Shown here: in pieces, positions 16,260 through 24,424 of the stretch | Layout of the letters: each line of letters begins with the position of its first letter | Numbering within the stretch: position 1 is the first letter of the stretch | Origin: UBA11865 sp041570195 | Lineage (GTDB): Bacteria > Chloroflexota > Anaerolineae > Promineifilales > Promineifilaceae | DNA: 64,000 bases | Assembly: GCA_041570195.1 (NCBI GenBank) | Contig: JBFFWQ010000013.1 | Location: forward strand, 1 to 64,000 | Direction: 5' to 3' | Notes under the pieces: model-generated | Seen by the model: only the letters and a program-made list of their open reading frames with translations | What the model was told of the DNA's origin: nothing | The model's database searches: none | Made by a program: the position numbers and the translations under genes

Positions 16260-18518
16260 CTAGAATAAGTCTGCCAGTAAGCCGGAATTGATCACTAAGA
16301 TGACGACCAACAGGGCCCATCCGATAAGCACCGATACCACGACATATTCCTGGATACGGCCGGACTGCAGCGAGCGAAATTCGTTGGCCAGGTACAGAAC
16401 GCCGTCCTTGGCCTTGTCGACGCCGCCGCTGATGACCACTTCCTCGAAGCGTTTCATATAGTGGCCAAGGCGGTAGACAGCGCGGCCAATTAAGTGCAGC
16501 GTGCCGTCGATGATGCCGCGGTCGATCCATTCGTAAACAAAGGTCCTGGCCAGCCATTTGGTCGGCTTGACGAACAGGATTTCGTACAGCTCATCCCACC
16601 ACCACTTGTTCTTGAGGAATGTATGCATGGGACCAAGCGGCCGGACCAGGGGATCCGGCTGTTCGGCGGTCAACGGCTTGCGGCCGTAGACCCACCATCC
16701 CAGGAACAGACCGCCCAAGGCGACCAATAACGACATAGCCAATGGCACGTAGCTGAAATTCTCGATAGCCAGGACGACGCCTTCCAGAGACGGCTTGCCG
16801 ACGAGCTCGATCATGGTCTCCTCAATGGAGGTGGCTACGAAGTGTTCGAAGAAGTTGTTGCTGAATAGCGGGCCCAGGATGGGGAAGTTCTCCGGCACAC
16901 CGCTCAGGCCGGCGAAGAGGGCGAACACGGAAAGCACGATCAACGGCACCGTGATGAATGCGTTACTTTCGTGGGCATGTTCGGCCAGAGGCGTTCGCGG
17001 TTTGCCAAGGAAGGTGAGTGAAATCTGGCGCGCAGTGTAAAAAGCGGTCAACAAGGCGCCAATGACCAGCGCCCAGAAGATGACAAAAGCCAGGACCTCG
17101 CCATCGGCCGTACCCTCGTTCCAGGCCACGGCCAGGATCTCATCCTTGGACCAGAACCCGGCGGTGATGATGGGGAAACCGGAAAGGGCCAGGCCGCCAA
17201 TGAGGAAAGTCCAGAAAGTCCGGGGCATCTTCTTGCGCAGGCCGCCCATATTCATCATGTCTTGCGGATCGGTATGGTGATCGTGCACTTCCTCGGCCCC
17301 ATGTTCCATGCCGTGAATGATGGATCCGGATCCCAGGAACAGTAACGCTTTGAAGAAGCCATGGGTGATGAGATGGAAGGCGGCGGCGATGTATGCGCCG
17401 ATGGCCACAGCAGCGACCATGTAGCCCAGCTGGGAAATGGTGGAATAGGCCAGCACCCGTTTGACGTCGTTCTGAGCCACGGCGATGGTGGCCGCCATGA
17501 CGGCCGTAAAGGCGCCAATGCCGCCGATGACGATCTCGACGCCACCGGCGCCCTCGATAGCCACGACGATCAGAGGGAAGATCCGCAGAATCAGGTAAAC
17601 GCCGGCCGAAACCATGGCCGCAGCGTGGATGACCGCGCTGACCGGAGTGGGGCCTTCCATAGCGTCCGGTAACCAGACGTGTAGCGGCCACTGGGCTGAC
17701 TTGCCCACGGTGCCGGCGAAGAGCAACAACGCCATCAGGGCCAGGCCGCCAGCCCCAACCGCTTCAGCCGCGTGCTCGAGACTATGGGCCGATAGCGCCT
17801 CGCTGAACGTCAACGTGCCGAAGACTCTATAGAAAAAGACGATGCCCAGCAGCATGAAGACATCGCCGATCCGGGTGGTCATGAAAGCCTTGACCGCGGC
17901 CGTCTTGGGCGGTAGCAGCTTGGGATCCTCGTATTTCTTGGCGTACCAGAAACCGATGAGTAGATAAGAACACAAGCCCATCAGCTCCCAGCCGACGAAC
18001 AGAGTCAGCAAGTTGTCAGACACGACCAGGATCAGCATGGAGCCCCCGAAGAGACTCATGAAGGCCATGAAACGTGAGAATAGCGGATCAACACCGTCGT
18101 GATTGGGTTTGCCCTTGACCGGATGGCTGCCCGGACCTTGACCCCAGCGATGATAGCCGACACTGTAAACCATGATCATGGCGACTGTGGTGGTGACCAT
18201 GATGAGCGTCACTGCGGTCAAGGCGTCGACTGAGACGCCGATGCGCAGCCAGTTCCAGAACGGGCCAATAGGCAGCCAGGCGATGGAACTTTCTACGATG
18301 CGTGGATGTTCGGCGAAGTGATGTCCATCCTCCAGGAACTTGAACACCGTGCCCAGAGCCACGATCCAGCCCAACACCAAGGCCAGGCCCACGCCGGCCC
18401 AGGCCAGCAGCCAGCTCAGGGTCTTGTTCTTATTAGTAAACAAGACGATGAGGAAGAAGACCAGCAGCGGTCCGGCCGGGATTAGCCAGGTAAAAGCGGT
18501 CAATAATTCTTCGGACAT
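16260..18518 (-). CDS. nuoL: NADH-quinone oxidoreductase subunit L, long form
   Basis: NuoL is the distal proton-pumping subunit with the long lateral helix that clamps the membrane arm. At 752 residues it exceeds the roughly 610-residue E. coli protein. Conserved blocks include VGWELMGLCSYLLIGFW (key Glu), TVGKSAQWPLHVWLPDAMEG, PVSAVIHAAAMVSAGVYL and KRVLAYSTISQLGYMVAA. The C-terminal 150 residues (DELYEILFVKP through the final VVVSVLIGWALLVVIL helix) contain the extended lateral region. An AAGGA site precedes the ATG. A longer lateral helix would be expected if the enzyme carries two NuoM subunits, which the gene order implies. Confidence 0.93.
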   Translation of the reverse strand: MSEELLTAFTWLIPAGPLLVFFLIVLFTNKNKTLSWLLAWAGVGLALVLGWIVALGTVFKFLEDGHHFAEHPRIVESSIAWLPIGPFWNWLRIGVSVDALTAVTLIMVTTTVAMIMVYSVGYHRWGQGPGSHPVKGKPNHDGVDPLFSRFMAFMSLFGGSMLILVVSDNLLTLFVGWELMGLCSYLLIGFWYAKKYEDPKLLPPKTAAVKAFMTTRIGDVFMLLGIVFFYRVFGTLTFSEALSAHSLEHAAEAVGAGGLALMALLLFAGTVGKSAQWPLHVWLPDAMEGPTPVSAVIHAAAMVSAGVYLILRIFPLIVVAIEGAGGVEIVIGGIGAFTAVMAATIAVAQNDVKRVLAYSTISQLGYMVAAVAIGAYIAAAFHLITHGFFKALLFLGSGSIIHGMEHGAEEVHDHHTDPQDMMNMGGLRKKMPRTFWTFLIGGLALSGFPIITAGFWSKDEILAVAWNEGTADGEVLAFVIFWALVIGALLTAFYTARQISLTFLGKPRTPLAEHAHESNAFITVPLIVLSVFALFAGLSGVPENFPILGPLFSNNFFEHFVATSIEETMIELVGKPSLEGVVLAIENFSYVPLAMSLLVALGGLFLGWWVYGRKPLTAEQPDPLVRPLGPMHTFLKNKWWWDELYEILFVKPTKWLARTFVYEWIDRGIIDGTLHLIGRAVYRLGHYMKRFEEVVISGGVDKAKDGVLYLANEFRSLQSGRIQEYVVVSVLIGWALLVVILVINSGLLADLF

Positions 18519-18531
18519 GCAGATTCCTTAA

Positions 18532-18586
18532 GTTAAGCTTTTAGCAATCAGCCTTCAGCCAGAACCGGCGGCTGACAGCTGACGGC
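18532..18586. repeat. Intergenic TTAGC/TTCAGC repeat
   Basis: The short gap between nuoK and nuoL holds TTTTAGCAATCAGCC, TTCAGCC and GGCTGACAGCTGACGG. This is the same degenerate word family as the spacer at 14538-14697. Confidence 0.45.
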
Positions 18587-18895
18587 CTAGTACTTCAGTG
18601 TGTCCAACTCCTCGGCGACGACCGAGTCACGATTGCGATAGACGGAAATGATCAGGGCCAGGCCAACGGCCGCTTCCGCGGCGGCGACAGCCAAAACAAA
18701 AAGCGCCCAGGAGGTGCCTACCGGCTCGTCAGGGCGAAGATAACGCCAAAAGGCGATGAGATTGATATTCACGGCGTTGAGCATCAACTCAACCGCCATC
18801 AAGATGGCCACTGCGTTGCGCCGGGCGATGACGCCGTATAGGCCAATGCAGAACAGGGCGGCCGCGACCAACAAATACCAGCTCAATGGGATCAT
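18587..18895 (-). CDS. nuoK: NADH-quinone oxidoreductase subunit K
   Basis: This 102-residue, three-helix subunit forms part of the E-channel of complex I. The conserved Glu residues lie in AILMAVELMLNAVNINLIAF and VAAAEAAVGLALI, as expected. The ATG at 18895 overlaps the nuoJ stop (ATGA, 18892-18895). A longer open frame upstream reads through nuoJ in another frame and is not coding. Confidence 0.93.
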   Translation of the reverse strand: MIPLSWYLLVAAALFCIGLYGVIARRNAVAILMAVELMLNAVNINLIAFWRYLRPDEPVGTSWALFVLAVAAAEAAVGLALIISVYRNRDSVVAEELDTLKY

Positions 18896-19419
18896 TGTTT
18901 CTTCTCCGGCCAGGCAATGACCACCGCGCCCACCAGAGCAGCGAGCAACAGGACGGATACGACCTCGAACGGCAGCACGTAGAGGTCGGGACTCACCAGC
19001 GCCTTGCCCATTTCGACGGCGCTTTCTCTCAGAACGTCCGGCCCGGCCGCAGCCGGCGCGTCGAACTCGGACGTGGGCCATGTGCGCCAGACGACGATTC
19101 CCAACAGCACAGCCACCAGTAGAGCAGTGATCGCGCCTAGCACAGGCTGGGAATTAAATGGCGATTCGGAGGTCTGCATGAGCCGCCGGGTCATCATGAT
19201 GGCGAAAATCATCAAGATGGAGATGGCGCCGATGTAGACCAGCAACTGGGCCGCAGCCAGAAATCCAGACTCCAAAAGAATGTAGAGCCCGGCCACACCC
19301 AGGAACGAGGCCATCAGGGCGATGGCTGCTCGAAACAGATTGCGATCGGTGACCACGATGACGCCCGAAATTAATGTCAGCGCCGATATCAGAATAAACA
19401 CTACTTGTTCAATTGTCAT
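18892..19419 (-). CDS. nuoJ: NADH-quinone oxidoreductase subunit J
   Basis: This five-helix membrane subunit of 175 residues includes the family block LLVYIGAISILMIFAIMMTRR, whose pi-bulge helix TM3 couples quinone reduction to proton movement. It is translationally coupled to nuoK. It follows nuoH directly; the iron-sulfur subunit gene nuoI that usually sits between H and J is absent. Confidence 0.9.
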   Translation of the reverse strand: MTIEQVVFILISALTLISGVIVVTDRNLFRAAIALMASFLGVAGLYILLESGFLAAAQLLVYIGAISILMIFAIMMTRRLMQTSESPFNSQPVLGAITALLVAVLLGIVVWRTWPTSEFDAPAAAGPDVLRESAVEMGKALVSPDLYVLPFEVVSVLLLAALVGAVVIAWPEKKQ

Positions 19420-19464
19420 ACGTTCAACCTTACGGATGGCAGCTGGTTAGCCAGATCCCTGAAT

Positions 19465-20703
19465 TTAGTCGCCGGCTGCGGCGGCCGGTTGGCTTGGCGA
19501 TGCGCCGATGGTGGCCCGGGTCGATTCTTCCTCAAGCCGGCGCCGGCGGGCATGGCGCCGGAGTATATCGAGAACGATCAGCCCAAAGATAATGTTGGTC
19601 GCCAGCAGAACGGCAGCCGCGCCCCACTCGTTCATATCGGCCGGCAACGCCTTCTGAACGACTGCCACAACCAGTATGAGGATCAGGGTAATTGGCACGA
19701 GAAACTTCCAATTGAAGTCCAGTAGTTGGTCGATACGGACTCGCGGCAGCGTGCCCCGGATCCATACAAATATGAAGTACATCGCGAAGGTCTTTAGTAA
19801 GAAATAGACCAATCCTAGAAGCGGAAACTCCTCTGCGCCAGGTCCGCGCCATCCACCCAGATAGATGGTGGTGAAGAGGGCGCCCATGAACAATGCGTTG
19901 ATGAACTCAGCCAGAAAGAACATGGCGAACTTCATACCACTATATTCGATATGGTAGCCGGCTACGATTTCCGAGTCGGCCTCAAGCAAGTCAAAGGGCG
20001 TTTGGCCTAGCTCCGCCAGCGCTGAAATAAGGAAGATAAGCGCCGACAGGGGCACCACAAGCACATACCAGACTGACTGTGCCTCTACGATACCCTGGGT
20101 TGACATGGTGCCGGCAAGCAAGACCGGAATGATGAGCGCCATGACCATGGGTACCTCGTAGCTGACAAGTTGAGCCACCGCGCGGAAAGCGCCGAGCAAG
20201 GCATACTTGTTGTTCGAGCCCCAGCCGGCCAAAAGTAGGGAAACCACCGACACGGAACTAACAGCAAGTACGTAAAAGACGGCCACGTTAATGTCGGTGC
20301 CGATGACGCCTGGCGCAAACGGTATCACCGCCCACATCAAGAGGGCTGCGATGACTATGACCAGCGGGGCCAGGTTGAAGGCCAGCTTGTCGGCGCCGGC
20401 TGGGGTGATGTCTTCCTTTGTGAGAAGCTTCATGGCATCGGCCACGGTTTGCAATAGGCCGTAGCGGCCGCCTACCCGATTCGGCCCCACGCGATCCTGA
20501 ATGCGTGCCACTACCTTTCGCAGAATCCAGATCAGCCCCAGAGTAATGACCAGCAAGAATGTGCAGATGACCAATATCTGCACGAGGTCGATGATTGCTT
20601 CGCTCAGCCAGGGTTCCATGCTCCCGGCCCAGACCTCGCGCATGTATTCGGCGGTGTTGAGTTGTAGCAGGCTCTCGAGAAAATCAAGAATATTAAACGG
20701 CAT
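19465..20703 (-). CDS. nuoH: NADH-quinone oxidoreductase subunit H
   Basis: NuoH forms the quinone chamber at the joint of the two arms. The family signature RIQDRVGPNRVGGRYGLLQT is at about residues 70-90. Other conserved blocks are LGAFRAVAQLVSYEVP, TPFDLLEADSEIVAGYHIEY and FVWIRGTLPRVRIDQL. At 412 residues it is somewhat longer than usual (about 325-345). The excess is an N-terminal leader of about 40 residues before the first helix and a charged C-terminal tail. A GGAGA site precedes the ATG. A hairpin plus T-run separates it from nuoA. Confidence 0.93.
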   Translation of the reverse strand: MPFNILDFLESLLQLNTAEYMREVWAGSMEPWLSEAIIDLVQILVICTFLLVITLGLIWILRKVVARIQDRVGPNRVGGRYGLLQTVADAMKLLTKEDITPAGADKLAFNLAPLVIVIAALLMWAVIPFAPGVIGTDINVAVFYVLAVSSVSVVSLLLAGWGSNNKYALLGAFRAVAQLVSYEVPMVMALIIPVLLAGTMSTQGIVEAQSVWYVLVVPLSALIFLISALAELGQTPFDLLEADSEIVAGYHIEYSGMKFAMFFLAEFINALFMGALFTTIYLGGWRGPGAEEFPLLGLVYFLLKTFAMYFIFVWIRGTLPRVRIDQLLDFNWKFLVPITLILILVVAVVQKALPADMNEWGAAAVLLATNIIFGLIVLDILRRHARRRRLEEESTRATIGASPSQPAAAAGD

Positions 20704-20727
20704 GGATTTCTCCGGTCAGCTTCTCGC

Positions 20728-20768
20728 AAAAAAACCGGGTCCTCTACTGGCAACTGTTGGGAACCCGG
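20728..20768 (-). terminator. Terminator-like hairpin between nuoA and nuoH
   Basis: On the minus strand CCGGGTTCC (20760-20768) pairs with GGACCCGG (20735-20742) with one bulge, and seven T follow (20728-20734). It sits inside the nuo cluster, only 25 nt before the nuoH start. It could thin transcription between nuoA and the downstream genes or protect the nuoA mRNA end. Confidence 0.6.
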
Positions 20769-20788
20769 CTCAGATCAAAATGAGGGAG

Positions 20789-21145
20789 CTAGAACCATTC
20801 AAGCGCGCCCCGGCGCCATACGTAGCCCAGGGCGACAAGCAGAATCAAGACAAATATCACCACTTCTACCACGGCGAAGAAGGCCAACTGATTGAAGGCG
20901 GCCGCGATTGGAAATAGGAAGACCGCCTCTACGTCGAAGACCACGAAAACCAGGGCGAAGATGTAGTACTGTACCTTGAACTGGACCCAGGTATCGCCCA
21001 CGGTTTCGATGCCGCACTCGTAGGTCGACTGCTTAATCGGATTCGGTTTTTTGGGGTTGATGAGATTTGCGACTAGAATCGGCGCGCCAGGAAAAATGAC
21101 AGCAATTGCCGCAAACAGCAATATGAATTGCCAGTCACTCAGCAT
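20789..21145 (-). CDS. nuoA: NADH-quinone oxidoreductase subunit A
   Basis: This 118-residue, three-helix subunit has the conserved cytosolic loop KQSTYECGIETVGD, which contains the Cys in the quinone-site loop, and FDVEAVFLFPIA in the second helix. It is the first gene of the membrane-arm cluster, with an AAGGA site before the ATG and a promoter at 21190-21217. nuoB, nuoC and nuoD, which normally follow it, are absent. Confidence 0.92.
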   Translation of the reverse strand: MLSDWQFILLFAAIAVIFPGAPILVANLINPKKPNPIKQSTYECGIETVGDTWVQFKVQYYIFALVFVVFDVEAVFLFPIAAAFNQLAFFAVVEVVIFVLILLVALGYVWRRGALEWF

Positions 21146-21189
21146 CTAATATTTTTCCTTGTAAATTGGTGATTGTGAAATCTGTCCCA

Positions 21190-21217
21190 TTTATAGCACA
21201 TGCAATTAACGGCGCAA
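21190..21217 (-). promoter_or_regulatory. Candidate promoter of the nuo cluster
   Basis: Minus-strand -35 TTGCGC (21212-21217), 16-nt spacer, -10 TATAAA (21190-21195), about 45 nt before the nuoA ATG. The -35 match is modest. Confidence 0.4.
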
Positions 21218-21297
21218 AGCGCAACGGGTGAGATTCTAGCAGAAAGCACGCGACGGGCAATAAGGTCAATGGGACTAAAACAGTTAAACGCGACCCC

Positions 21298-21326
21298 TAT
21301 TTCACCACCCTCCAATCGGGTATAAT
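21298..21326 (+). promoter_or_regulatory. Candidate promoter for the 21385-23430 operon
   Basis: A perfect -10 TATAAT (21321-21326) with a weak -35 TATTTC (21298-21303) at 17 nt. It is divergent from the nuoA promoter and about 60 nt upstream of the first ATG. Confidence 0.45.
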
Positions 21327-21384
21327 TCGCGTTTACAAGGTGTTTCAGAAGAGGCGCAGGGCCGCAAGACACAGGAGACGCATC

Positions 21385-21681
21385 ATGCTAAAGAAAAGCT
21401 ACACCAAGACGGGCAAGATCTGCCGCGTGACTTTCAAACTGCCGGCCGAAGTCGAGGCGCAAACAGCCGCGCTTTGCGGCGACTTCAACGAGTGGGATCC
21501 GGCGGCTAATCCCATGAAGAGGCTGAAGGACGGCAGCTTCAGTGCAACCATTAGCCTTGAGCCAAATCACTCCTATCGTTTCCGATACTGGCTGGACGAC
21601 GAGCGCTGGGAGAACGATTGGCAGGCCGATGCCTATTTGGCCAACGAATTTGGGTCTGAAGATTCGATAGTGGAGATTTAG
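21385..21681 (+). CDS. Isoamylase early-set (CBM48-like) glycogen-binding domain protein
   Basis: This stand-alone carbohydrate-binding domain has 98 residues. FNEWDPAANPMKRLKDGSF and YRFRYWLDDERWENDWQAD match the early-set domain of isoamylases and of AMPK beta glycogen-binding modules, including the aromatic residues that stack on alpha-glucan. The start at 21385 is chosen for its GGAG site; an upstream in-frame ATG at 21340 has none. It is followed after 3 nt by glucokinase, so a role in glycogen or maltodextrin handling is a reasonable inference. Confidence 0.8.
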   Translation: MLKKSYTKTGKICRVTFKLPAEVEAQTAALCGDFNEWDPAANPMKRLKDGSFSATISLEPNHSYRFRYWLDDERWENDWQADAYLANEFGSEDSIVEI

Positions 21682-21684
21682 CCG

Positions 21685-22680
21685 ATGTTGCTGGCAGGCG
21701 ATATTGGCGGAACGAAGTGCGTCCTGGCCCTCTTCTCGGACGAGCTGGGCCCGCATCATTGTATAGAAGTGGCCCGCTACTCGAGTTCCGATCACGACTC
21801 TTTGACGGCGATCGTTGCCCATTTCGTAGCGCGCTATGATGCCCGGCCGGCGACGGCTTGTTTTGGCGTAGCCGGCCCCGTGCAAAACAACAGAGTCCAG
21901 GTAACGAATCTTCCCTGGCAGGTTGACGGCCGGGCCCTAAGTGCGGCGTTAAACGGCGTCCCGGTTTATTTGCTCAACGACCTGGAGGCAATCGCCAACG
22001 CCATCCCCATCCTGGAGTCACAAGACGTCGAGATTCTCAAGCCGGGCGAAGTTGATCCCGAAGGGCCCATTGCCGTCGTTGCGCCGGGTACCGGTCTGGG
22101 CGAGGCCTTCCTTTTCTGGGATGGACAGCGCTATCGAGCCATTCCCAGTGAAGGAGGGCACACGGATTTCGCTCCGGCTACGGCCCTGGAGTTGGAGTTA
22201 CTCTCTTTCCTGCAGCCGCGACTGGGTCATGTCAGCTACGAACGCGTCTGTTCGGGCATCGGCCTGCCCAATCTGTATGCCTTCCTGCGCGATACGGGCA
22301 AGTATCCCGAGCCGGACTGGCTGGCGGATGATCTGAGCCAGGCCGAAGATCCGACACCGATCATCGTCCGCGCGGCCCAGGCCGGCCGGGCGCCACTCTG
22401 CGAGGCGACGCTGGAACTATTTCTGGCCATCCTGGGCAGTGAAGCCGGCAACATGGTGCTGCAGATCCTGGCCACAGGCGGCGTCTATCTGGGCGGCGGC
22501 ATTCCACCCCGAATCTTACCGCAGTTGCAGGGCGATGCCTTTCTGCGGGCATTTACCAGGAAGGGACGCTTTTCGGATTTGCTGGGCCGGGTCCAGGTGG
22601 AGGTCATCGTCGACCCGCGTGCGGCGCTACATGGGGCGGCCAACTATGGCTTGTTGATGAGCGCAGCTGAGAGCGATTGA
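21685..22680 (+). CDS. glk: Glucokinase
   Basis: ATP-dependent phosphorylation of glucose to glucose 6-phosphate. The phosphate-1 motif is GDIGGTKCVLAL (residues 5-16), the sugar-binding region LLNDLEAIANAI lies near residue 95, and VVAPGTGLGEAF is phosphate-2. EGGHTDFAP and ERVCSGIGLPNLY are typical of the Glk (E. coli) family rather than the ROK family. The length of 331 is normal. It lies between the CBM48-like protein and 6-phosphogluconolactonase, which suits feeding glucose into the oxidative pentose phosphate pathway. Confidence 0.88.
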   Translation: MLLAGDIGGTKCVLALFSDELGPHHCIEVARYSSSDHDSLTAIVAHFVARYDARPATACFGVAGPVQNNRVQVTNLPWQVDGRALSAALNGVPVYLLNDLEAIANAIPILESQDVEILKPGEVDPEGPIAVVAPGTGLGEAFLFWDGQRYRAIPSEGGHTDFAPATALELELLSFLQPRLGHVSYERVCSGIGLPNLYAFLRDTGKYPEPDWLADDLSQAEDPTPIIVRAAQAGRAPLCEATLELFLAILGSEAGNMVLQILATGGVYLGGGIPPRILPQLQGDAFLRAFTRKGRFSDLLGRVQVEVIVDPRAALHGAANYGLLMSAAESD

Positions 22681-22692
22681 TCGAGGATACAA

Positions 22693-23430
22693 TTGGACGC
22701 AGTACAGGTATTTGGCGATCAGCAGGCAATGAGCGAGGCGGCCGCCAAGACGATCGCAGCCGCCGCGGCTGAGGCGATAAGTCAGCGCGACCGGTTCTTG
22801 ATCGCCTTGTCAGGTGGGGGCACGCCTGAACCGGTCTACCGGCTGTTGGCCACCCAGGCTCACCTGGACCGGCTGGGCTGGCCGAAATGGCACGTGTTTT
22901 GGGGCGACGAACGCTGCGTGCCGCCGGATGATCCGGGCAGCAATTATGGCCAGGCCAGGCGACTTCTACTCAGTCACATACCCGTCCCTGCGGAACATAT
23001 CTTTCGTATCCAGGGCGAATTGGGACCGGATGAGGCGGCGGACGAATATCGGATGCTGCTGGCCCGATTGGCGTATAGCGGGCTCGAGTGGCCCAAGCTA
23101 GATTTGGCGTTGATGGGGCTGGGCGCTGACGGGCACACGGCATCTTTGTTTCCGGGACCGGCCGCGCCAGGAGAAAATCAATTGGCTGCGATTGGTGTCA
23201 GCGCCGATTATGACGGCCGGCCAGCCAACCGGGTGACTTTGACGCCGCCAGTCTTCAACAGCGCTCGGACGGTACTGTTTTTGGTCACCGGAAGTAGTAA
23301 AGCAGAAGCGGTCGCGGCCGTGCTTCAAGCGCACGCCGACCGGAAGCGCTGGCCGGCGGCGCGGATCAAACCCGAGTCCGGCCGGGAAATCTGGTTCTTG
23401 GATGAGGCGGCCGCGGCGTCTCTGTCGTGA
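22693..23430 (+). CDS. pgl: 6-phosphogluconolactonase
   Basis: This enzyme hydrolyses 6-phosphogluconolactone to 6-phosphogluconate in the oxidative pentose phosphate pathway. Family motifs are ALSGGGTPEPVY, HVFWGDERCVPPDD and LMGLGADGHTASLFPG. The best start is TTG at 22693 with GAGGAT 6 nt upstream; the first ATG (22729) would trim the N-terminal strand. It is 12 nt behind glk and presumably in the same operon. Confidence 0.87.
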   Translation: MDAVQVFGDQQAMSEAAAKTIAAAAAEAISQRDRFLIALSGGGTPEPVYRLLATQAHLDRLGWPKWHVFWGDERCVPPDDPGSNYGQARRLLLSHIPVPAEHIFRIQGELGPDEAADEYRMLLARLAYSGLEWPKLDLALMGLGADGHTASLFPGPAAPGENQLAAIGVSADYDGRPANRVTLTPPVFNSARTVLFLVTGSSKAEAVAAVLQAHADRKRWPAARIKPESGREIWFLDEAAAASLS

Positions 23431-23649
23431 CGTATTTCTTTGGAGTGTACCTACAGGCCAAGCTTGCGATGCTCTTTGGCCGATTACGGCCGCGGGAGCC
23501 GGGAGGCCACGCCGGAGGTATGGCGCAAGCCGGGGGCATGCGTTACGAATGTAACCAATTTGAAATACGCGCATCTAACTCACTGGATAGGCCCGGACGT
23601 GTTGTGGCGCCGGGCAAAGTGACCTGCCAAGTCAAGGAGAAAGAAACCA

Positions 23650-24060
23650 ATGGACAAGCAAGCACAATCGGTCGATTTAGCCGTCGAACTGCGGGATGAC
23701 TTTGAATCGGCCGTCGAACGGGTAACAGAAGCCCTGAAGTCACAAGGATTTGGCATCTTGACCGAGATAGACGTCAGGGCCACTTTGAAGGAGAAGCTCG
23801 ATGCTGATTTTCGACCTTATCTTATTCTAGGTGCCTGCAATCCGCCCCTGGCCTACAAGGCCCTGACCATCGATCCGGAAGTGGGCAAGTTCTTGCCTTG
23901 CAACGTAACGATTGACCAGGTTGAAGACGGGCTGATTAAGGTCTCCTTCTTAGATCCACTTATGATGAGCGCCTTCGTCGACGATCCGCGCATCCAACCC
24001 GTGGCCCAAGATGTCCGAGAGCGCCTCGAACGAGTCGCTGTCCTATTGATGGAGGTGTAA
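23650..24060 (+). CDS. DUF302 domain protein
   Basis: This 136-residue protein is made almost entirely of a DUF302 domain: FESAVERVTEALKSQGFGIL, then the family's EIDVRATLKEKL and YLILGACNPPLAYKAL. It ends in a helix with two Met residues (LDPLMMSAF). The molecular role of DUF302 is not established; some members bind metal or sit with sulfur and metal-stress genes. An AAGGAG site 10 nt before the ATG fixes the start. The next gene, an FmdB-type zinc ribbon, begins 3 nt after its stop. Confidence 0.85.
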   Translation: MDKQAQSVDLAVELRDDFESAVERVTEALKSQGFGILTEIDVRATLKEKLDADFRPYLILGACNPPLAYKALTIDPEVGKFLPCNVTIDQVEDGLIKVSFLDPLMMSAFVDDPRIQPVAQDVRERLERVAVLLMEV

Positions 24061-24063
24061 ACG

Positions 24064-24273
24064 ATGCCGATCTACGAGTTTGACTGCCATGAGTGCGGCG
24101 ATACATTCGACACCTTGGTGCGAAGCGCCAGCCGGGTCTCAGAAGTGACCTGCCCGACCTGCGACAGTCACGAAGTGAAGAAGAGATTATCCTTGTTCTC
24201 CAGCCGCGTCAGCGGCGGTACCAGATCCAGCGCAGCCAGCGCATCGGCCGCTTGTGCGCCAGGCGGGCTCTGA
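24064..24273 (+). CDS. FmdB-family zinc ribbon protein
   Basis: A 69-residue protein with the N-terminal zinc ribbon MPIYEFDCHECGDTFDTLV followed by CPTCDSHEVKKRLSLF, giving two CxxC pairs at about residues 8-11 and 30-33. The Ser/Ala-rich tail ending CAPGGL is common in this family. The function is thought to be regulatory but is unproven. It is coupled to the DUF302 gene. Confidence 0.88.
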   Translation: MPIYEFDCHECGDTFDTLVRSASRVSEVTCPTCDSHEVKKRLSLFSSRVSGGTRSSAASASAACAPGGL

Positions 24274-24389
24274 GGCGTGCCACAATAAGACCGGCCGTGT
24301 GCCGGGCAAGGACAAAGAAATGGAGGAGCCGAGAGATACTGTGGGAACCAAGAGGAACTAGGGCGGAGCCAGGAAGAGCTTCAGCGAAG

Positions 24390-24418
24390 TTGGCCGGCCG
24401 ATTGCTATCCCTTAAGAT
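24390..24418 (+). promoter_or_regulatory. Promoter of the DUF1684 gene (leaderless)
   Basis: -35 TTGGCC (24390-24395), exact 17-nt spacer, -10 TAAGAT (24413-24418), then only 6 nt before the GTG start at 24425. Transcription would begin at or next to the start codon. Confidence 0.55.
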
Positions 24419-24424
24419 AGTAGC

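Noticed and set aside
18587..19081. Long form of NuoK starting at 19081
   Set aside because: The first 62 codons run through nuoJ in another frame; the coupled ATG at 18895 gives a normal 102-residue NuoK.
23427..23699. Plus-strand frame of 90 codons overlapping the end of pgl and the start of the DUF302 gene
   Set aside because: It overlaps two well-supported genes, has no ribosome binding site and a composition without family resemblance; the gap 23431-23649 is better left non-coding.
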